This document shows, piece after piece, positions 60,910 through 64,000 of a DNA stretch of 64,000 nt (position 1 is its first letter; every line of letters starts with the position of its first letter). Both the position numbers and the translations under genes were made by a program. A model generated the notes under the pieces. That model saw only the letters and a program-made list of their open reading frames with translations. It did no database searches and was not told the origin of the DNA. Source of the DNA: Micromonospora sp. KC723 (GTDB lineage Bacteria > Actinomycetota > Actinomycetes > Mycobacteriales > Micromonosporaceae); assembly GCF_004348595.1 (NCBI RefSeq), contig NZ_SMKD01000007.1:1-64000 (forward strand), given 5' to 3'.

Positions 60910-61733
60910 GAGCGGCCACGCTCACCCGGTCCGCCGTGCTGGCGGTGCTCACGCTACTGGTGCTGGCGGTGCTGTCGCCCTTCGTGCTGGTGATGCTGAA
61001 CGCGGTGAAGGCCCCCACCGACTACGCCTCGGACGGCCCGCTCGCGCTGCCGGACAGCCTGTACCTCAAGGGTCTCGCCGACTTCTGGATCCGGGTGGAC
61101 TTCGGCGAGAAGCTGGTCAACAGCCTCGTCATCAGCGGCTCGGTGGCGGTCCTCGCGCTGGTCGTGTCCATCTTCAACGCGTACGCGTTGGGCATCGGCC
61201 GGGTACGCGGGCGCGGCGCCTTCCTGGTCTTCTTCCTGCTGGCCAACCTGCTGCCGCAGGAGGCCCTCGCGTACCCGCTCTACTACCTGTCCAAAGCGGT
61301 CGGGCTCTACAACACGCAGCTCGCCCTCATCATCATCTTCACCGCCATCCAGAGCGCGTTCGGCACGTACCTGCTGTCGTCGGTCTATGCCGCGTTCCCG
61401 CGCGAGATGCTGGAGGCAGCCGCGATCGACGGGGCGGGTAGCTGGCGCACGCTGTGGCGGGTGGTGGTACCGATCAGCTGGTCCAGCCTGTCGGTACTCT
61501 TCACGTTCTTCTTCATCTGGACGTGGAACGAGTTCTTCCTGCCGCTCATCTTCCTGATCTCCAACGACCGGCAGACCGTTCCGGTGGCGCTCGGCGTGCT
61601 ACAGGGCGACCGGCTCATGGACGCCACCACCACCAGTGCGTCGGCCCTGCTCGGGATCCTGCCGGCAGTGATCTTCTTCCTCGTCTTCCAGAACACCCTC
61701 ACCCGGGGCGTGATGGCGGGAGCAACGAAGTAG
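60906..61733 (+). CDS. Sugar ABC transporter permease (MalG-like)
   Basis: A 275-residue permease with six helices and EAA loop EAAAIDGAGSWRTLWRVVVP. It pairs with the MalF-like subunit. GTG 60906 overlaps the preceding stop (GTGA). No ATP-binding gene follows; actinomycetes often use a shared MsiK-type ATPase for such importers. No glycosidase follows either, since the downstream DNA is debris. Confidence 0.92.
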   Translation: MRAATLTRSAVLAVLTLLVLAVLSPFVLVMLNAVKAPTDYASDGPLALPDSLYLKGLADFWIRVDFGEKLVNSLVISGSVAVLALVVSIFNAYALGIGRVRGRGAFLVFFLLANLLPQEALAYPLYYLSKAVGLYNTQLALIIIFTAIQSAFGTYLLSSVYAAFPREMLEAAAIDGAGSWRTLWRVVVPISWSSLSVLFTFFFIWTWNEFFLPLIFLISNDRQTVPVALGVLQGDRLMDATTTSASALLGILPAVIFFLVFQNTLTRGVMAGATK

Positions 61734-62164
61734 CACAAACGGCCGCCCGGGTCAGGGAGGAACTGCCATCCGGGAGGTGGCCGGCGGTGACGGCGGTTGC
61801 CGCGGTAGGCACGCCTCATCGCTCGCCGACGCCGTGCGGCAGGGTGTCGACGAGCCGGGTGGCGAGGCCGTCGGGACTGAACCTCCTCAGTGCCGTACGC
61901 GTCACCCGGGCCATGCTGCCCAGCCTGCTCGACCGGAGCGGCGTGGATCGTCGACATCTCCCTCCAGAAGTTCGTGCTGGACGCGACGCGGTTCGGCCCG
62001 GACGCCAGGGGCCAAGCGGACCGACCTCGGTGGCGTGCAGTATCTGATCAAGGTCGGACAGCGGTAGACCGGCCGCCAGCACCCGGGGGTCGTGGACCGC
62101 CGGGCCCACGACCCCTCACCGCGCCCACCGGCGTACGTTGCCGGGGTCGGCGCCACCCGCCCAG
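61734..62164. other. Gene debris downstream of the ABC operon
   Basis: No intact gene. A plus-strand segment near 61876-61935 encodes LNLLSAVRVTRAMLPSLLDRSG, an internal piece of a short-chain dehydrogenase, without start or catalytic YxxxK. Other frames give nothing recognisable. Possibly the scar of a deletion. Confidence 0.45.
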
Positions 62165-62632
62165 TCAGCGCAGTGCGACCCAGGTGGTGGCCACGACGTA
62201 CCCCTCGGTGTGGGCGCGCAGCCGCACCGGGCCGGGTGGCGGGGCGTCCAGCGAGAAGAAGCCCACCTCGTCGACGGGTGCCTCGTCGTACGTGCCGGTG
62301 GCGGTCTGCGCGCTGACCCGCCCGCCCCCGGGCGGGAAGAGCTGGCCGACGATCCCGGCCTCGGTCACCTCGACCTCCAACACGACCGCGCCGCTGCGGA
62401 ACGACAGCGTCCGCGCGGAGCCGGCCGACCGGGTCAACCCCGCCGGCTCCGCGTCGCACGCCGAGTCGAACATCAGCTCGGCGAGCGCCACCTCCGCGGC
62501 CACGTCCCGCCAGGCGAACGCGGCCCGCGCCGCGGTCAGGAACTCCTCCGGCACCGGCCCAACCTCCCGCAGCGCCGCGCCCAGCTCGGCGGTCAGGACG
62601 TCGTCATCGGCCGGCGGCCACGGCTCCACCAC
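62165..62632 (-). CDS. Hypothetical protein of the sigma-factor operon
   Basis: A 155-residue protein: helix LTAELGAALREVGPVPEEFL, FAWRDVAAEVALAELMFDSA, then beta strands (TLSFRSGAVVLEVEVTEAG, GRVSAQTATGTYDE, VRLRAHTEGYVVATTWVAL) resembling a carboxypeptidase-regulatory or transthyretin-like end. Starts at GTG 62632 with GGAGG at 5 nt; GTG 62638 is too close to it. It overlaps the sigma gene by 29 nt. Its position suggests it modulates the sigma factor or is its co-expressed partner; this is inferred. Confidence 0.65.
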   Translation of the reverse strand: MVEPWPPADDDVLTAELGAALREVGPVPEEFLTAARAAFAWRDVAAEVALAELMFDSACDAEPAGLTRSAGSARTLSFRSGAVVLEVEVTEAGIVGQLFPPGGGRVSAQTATGTYDEAPVDEVGFFSLDAPPPGPVRLRAHTEGYVVATTWVALR

Positions 62633-63239
62633 GGTCACCTCCGTTCGTGCGGGTCGCCGCCGCTCCGAGGAACGGGGCCAACGCCGGGCACTCGCGCAGC
62701 CGGCGCAGGCAGCGGGCCTGGGTGGGCCCGATGCTGCCGACCGGCATGCCCAGCCGTTCGGCGATCTCCCGGTAGCTCGGCGGCGGGTCGGCCGTCAGCA
62801 GCGACAGCAGCTCCTGACAACGCGGCGGTAGCTGCGCGAAGCCCTCCCGCAGCGCCTGCCGCCGCTCCGCGCGCAGCAGTTCCTCGTCCGGACCCGCCGC
62901 GTCCGGGGCGCGGGAGAAGCCATGGTACGCGTCGAGCGCGTCGTCGTACGGGTCGACGAGCTGGGTACGCCGGCCGAGGCGGGAGAGCCGGTAGCACTCG
63001 CGCCGGGTCGTGGTGGCCAGCCAGGCGGCGAGGGCCTGCGGATCCCGCACCCGGCCCAGGTGCTCGACGAGGCGTAGCCAGACGGTCTGGTTGACGTCGG
63101 ACGCGTCGGCGCCGCTGAGGTCGTAGGAGCGGATCACCGAGTAGACCAGCGGGGTGTACCGGCGGACCAGCTCCGCCCACGCCGACTCGTCCCCGCCCAC
63201 GGCGGCGCTCACCAGGCTGGTCGCGCTGCGCCCGGTCAC
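62604..63239 (-). CDS. ECF-type RNA polymerase sigma factor
   Basis: A 211-residue sigma-70-family protein with region 2 (WAELVRRYTPLVYSVIRSYD, DVNQTVWLRLVEHL) and region 4 (REGFAQLPPRCQELLSLL, SYREIAERLGMPVGSIGPTQARCLRRLRE; landmark YREIAERLGMPVGSIGPTQA). It directs RNA polymerase to its own promoter set. GTG 63239 overlaps the stop of a 17-codon ORF. A classical anti-sigma gene is not seen next to it. Confidence 0.85.
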   Translation of the reverse strand: MTGRSATSLVSAAVGGDESAWAELVRRYTPLVYSVIRSYDLSGADASDVNQTVWLRLVEHLGRVRDPQALAAWLATTTRRECYRLSRLGRRTQLVDPYDDALDAYHGFSRAPDAAGPDEELLRAERRQALREGFAQLPPRCQELLSLLTADPPPSYREIAERLGMPVGSIGPTQARCLRRLRECPALAPFLGAAATRTNGGDRGGAVAAGR

Positions 63240-63289
63240 GCCGCCACCGCCCGGCGGAACCGGTGGTCTGCTCGCCGACGCTCGCTCAT
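63236..63289 (-). CDS. 17-codon ORF linking the S8 protease and sigma genes
   Basis: ATG 63289 overlaps the protease stop (ATGA), and its TGA overlaps the sigma GTG (GTGA). The peptide is MSERRRADHRFRRAVAA. No homology can be claimed. Its value may be to carry ribosomes from one gene to the next, or it may be chance. Confidence 0.3.
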   Translation of the reverse strand: MSERRRADHRFRRAVAA

Positions 63290-64000
63290 GCGACGAACAC
63301 GCCGTAGTCGGGGTGCCAGCGTGGCGCCGCGAGCAGCGCGAGCCGCGCCGCGTCGGCACTCAGGCCGCCGGCGGTCATCAGCGCGGCGAGCCGGCCGGAG
63401 ACGTACGCCGTGGCGAACGAGGTGCCCGCCCAGGTGGCGAAGCCGTGGAACACCCGGGTCGGCCGCCCCGACAGCGGCAGTTGGCCCTCGACGTACGTGC
63501 TGTCGCGCTCACCGACTGCGCAGGCGTCGACCCACGGCCCGTAACCGCTGTAGGCGGCCGGCGCCACACCATCGGGCCCCTGGCTGACGGCCGCCACCGC
63601 CACGACCCGGGCGAGGGCGGCCGGCCACATGGGCCGGTTGGTGCCGGCGTTGCCCGCCGCCGCGACCACGGCGCTCGTCGAGGGCAGCGCGGCCACCGCG
63701 TTGGCCAGGGGCAGCGACGGCTGGTCGTCCTGGGTGAACCCGCCCAGGGACAGGTTGATGACGGACACCTCCGGCGCGAGCCGGCCCATCGCGGCAACCA
63801 CCGACGCCTCGTCGCCGACGCCGGTGGCGGTCAGCGCCTGCTCAGGGTCTACGCGCACCCCCGGCGCGGCCTGCCGCACCACACCGGCGACGAAGGTGCC
63901 GTGCCCGCCCTGCGGGGCGAGCACGTCGGTGTGCACGTACAGCGGGTCCTCGTCGTCGGCCTGCGGCAGGTACGTCCCGCCGAGCCATTGCGGGTGGTGG
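63286..64000 (-). CDS. S8-family (subtilisin-like) serine protease, N-terminus beyond window
   Basis: The 238 visible residues include the catalytic His (GGHGTFVAGVV), the oxyanion Asn (VVAAAGNAGTNRP) and the catalytic Ser (WAGTSFATAYVSGRLAAL). VINLSLGGFTQDD lies between. The Asp of the triad must lie upstream of the right window edge. No signal peptide can be judged. It heads a coupled cluster with the sigma factor, suggesting a protease-linked signalling operon. Confidence 0.85.
   Translation of the reverse strand, partial: HHPQWLGGTYLPQADDEDPLYVHTDVLAPQGGHGTFVAGVVRQAAPGVRVDPEQALTATGVGDEASVVAAMGRLAPEVSVINLSLGGFTQDDQPSLPLANAVAALPSTSAVVAAAGNAGTNRPMWPAALARVVAVAAVSQGPDGVAPAAYSGYGPWVDACAVGERDSTYVEGQLPLSGRPTRVFHGFATWAGTSFATAYVSGRLAALMTAGGLSADAARLALLAAPRWHPDYGVFVA

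Overview
The window is very GC-rich, high-GC-third-position DNA from an actinomycete, most likely Micromonosporaceae (a Micromonospora-like genome). The reasons are uniform GC-rich coding, frequent GTG starts, TAnnnT -10 boxes placed 6-8 nt before start codons (leaderless mRNAs), a KorAB ferredoxin oxidoreductase, and a gene block that mirrors the Mycobacterium tuberculosis Rv1207-Rv1232 neighbourhood.

Region 1 (1-13 kb) is chromosomal backbone. It holds a translationally coupled LuxR/DUF742-like/CBM2 surface-protein set, a DCC-family redox protein, the wreck of an Rv2578c-type radical SAM gene with an SOS-box-like promoter, and a CoA-binding protein. An acyl-CoA dehydrogenase with a TetR-type operator, a CoA-ester lyase, SDRs, a HAD hydrolase and two DUF4190 membrane proteins follow.

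Region 2 (13-27 kb) is the conserved block: MgtE-N/CBS protein, DUF1003, Mrp, TatB, HtrA, O-methyltransferase, PepA, DUF3117, PaaX regulator with an enoyl-CoA hydratase, Tag, SRPBCC, DivIVA-like protein, FolP2-type protein and an orphan NuoA. The sigE/rseA pair found at this position in M. tuberculosis is not present here.

Region 3 (27-34.6 kb) carries a cell-surface protein, korAB preceded by a coupled 25-codon ORF, a two-TM K+ channel with an RCK domain, and a ClgR-type regulator followed by a single clpP.

Region 4 (34.6-54.4 kb) is a genomic island at a tRNA-Arg(CCU) gene. A decayed tyrosine integrase (catalytic His and Tyr replaced, frameshifted) abuts the tRNA 3' end. About 18.3 kb of accessory DNA on the other side is bracketed by two ~300-bp direct repeats, each made of the tRNA 5' half plus its upstream flank. 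Inside are IS5- and IS110-type remnants and a polymorphic-toxin operon: a LamG/jelly-roll secreted protein, a 2300-residue Rhs protein with a HINT domain and a small C-terminal toxin, and an overlapping immunity gene. Further along are an orphan second toxin tip with a putative immunity gene, MFS, XRE and NUDIX debris, a 3' fragment of ilvD, an IS256 transposase interrupted by an IS30 transposase 5' end, and a DUF4143 ATPase preceded by three phased repeats.

Region 5 (54.4-58.5 kb) is a graveyard of small accessory genes (DUF1877, DUF6188-like, a nucleotidyltransferase, DUF4291) with nonsense mutations and frameshifts, then an intact PhzF-family gene. Region 6 (58.5-64 kb) holds a sugar ABC importer without its ATPase, gene debris, and a coupled S8 protease / 17-codon ORF / ECF-type sigma factor / hypothetical protein operon that runs off the right edge.
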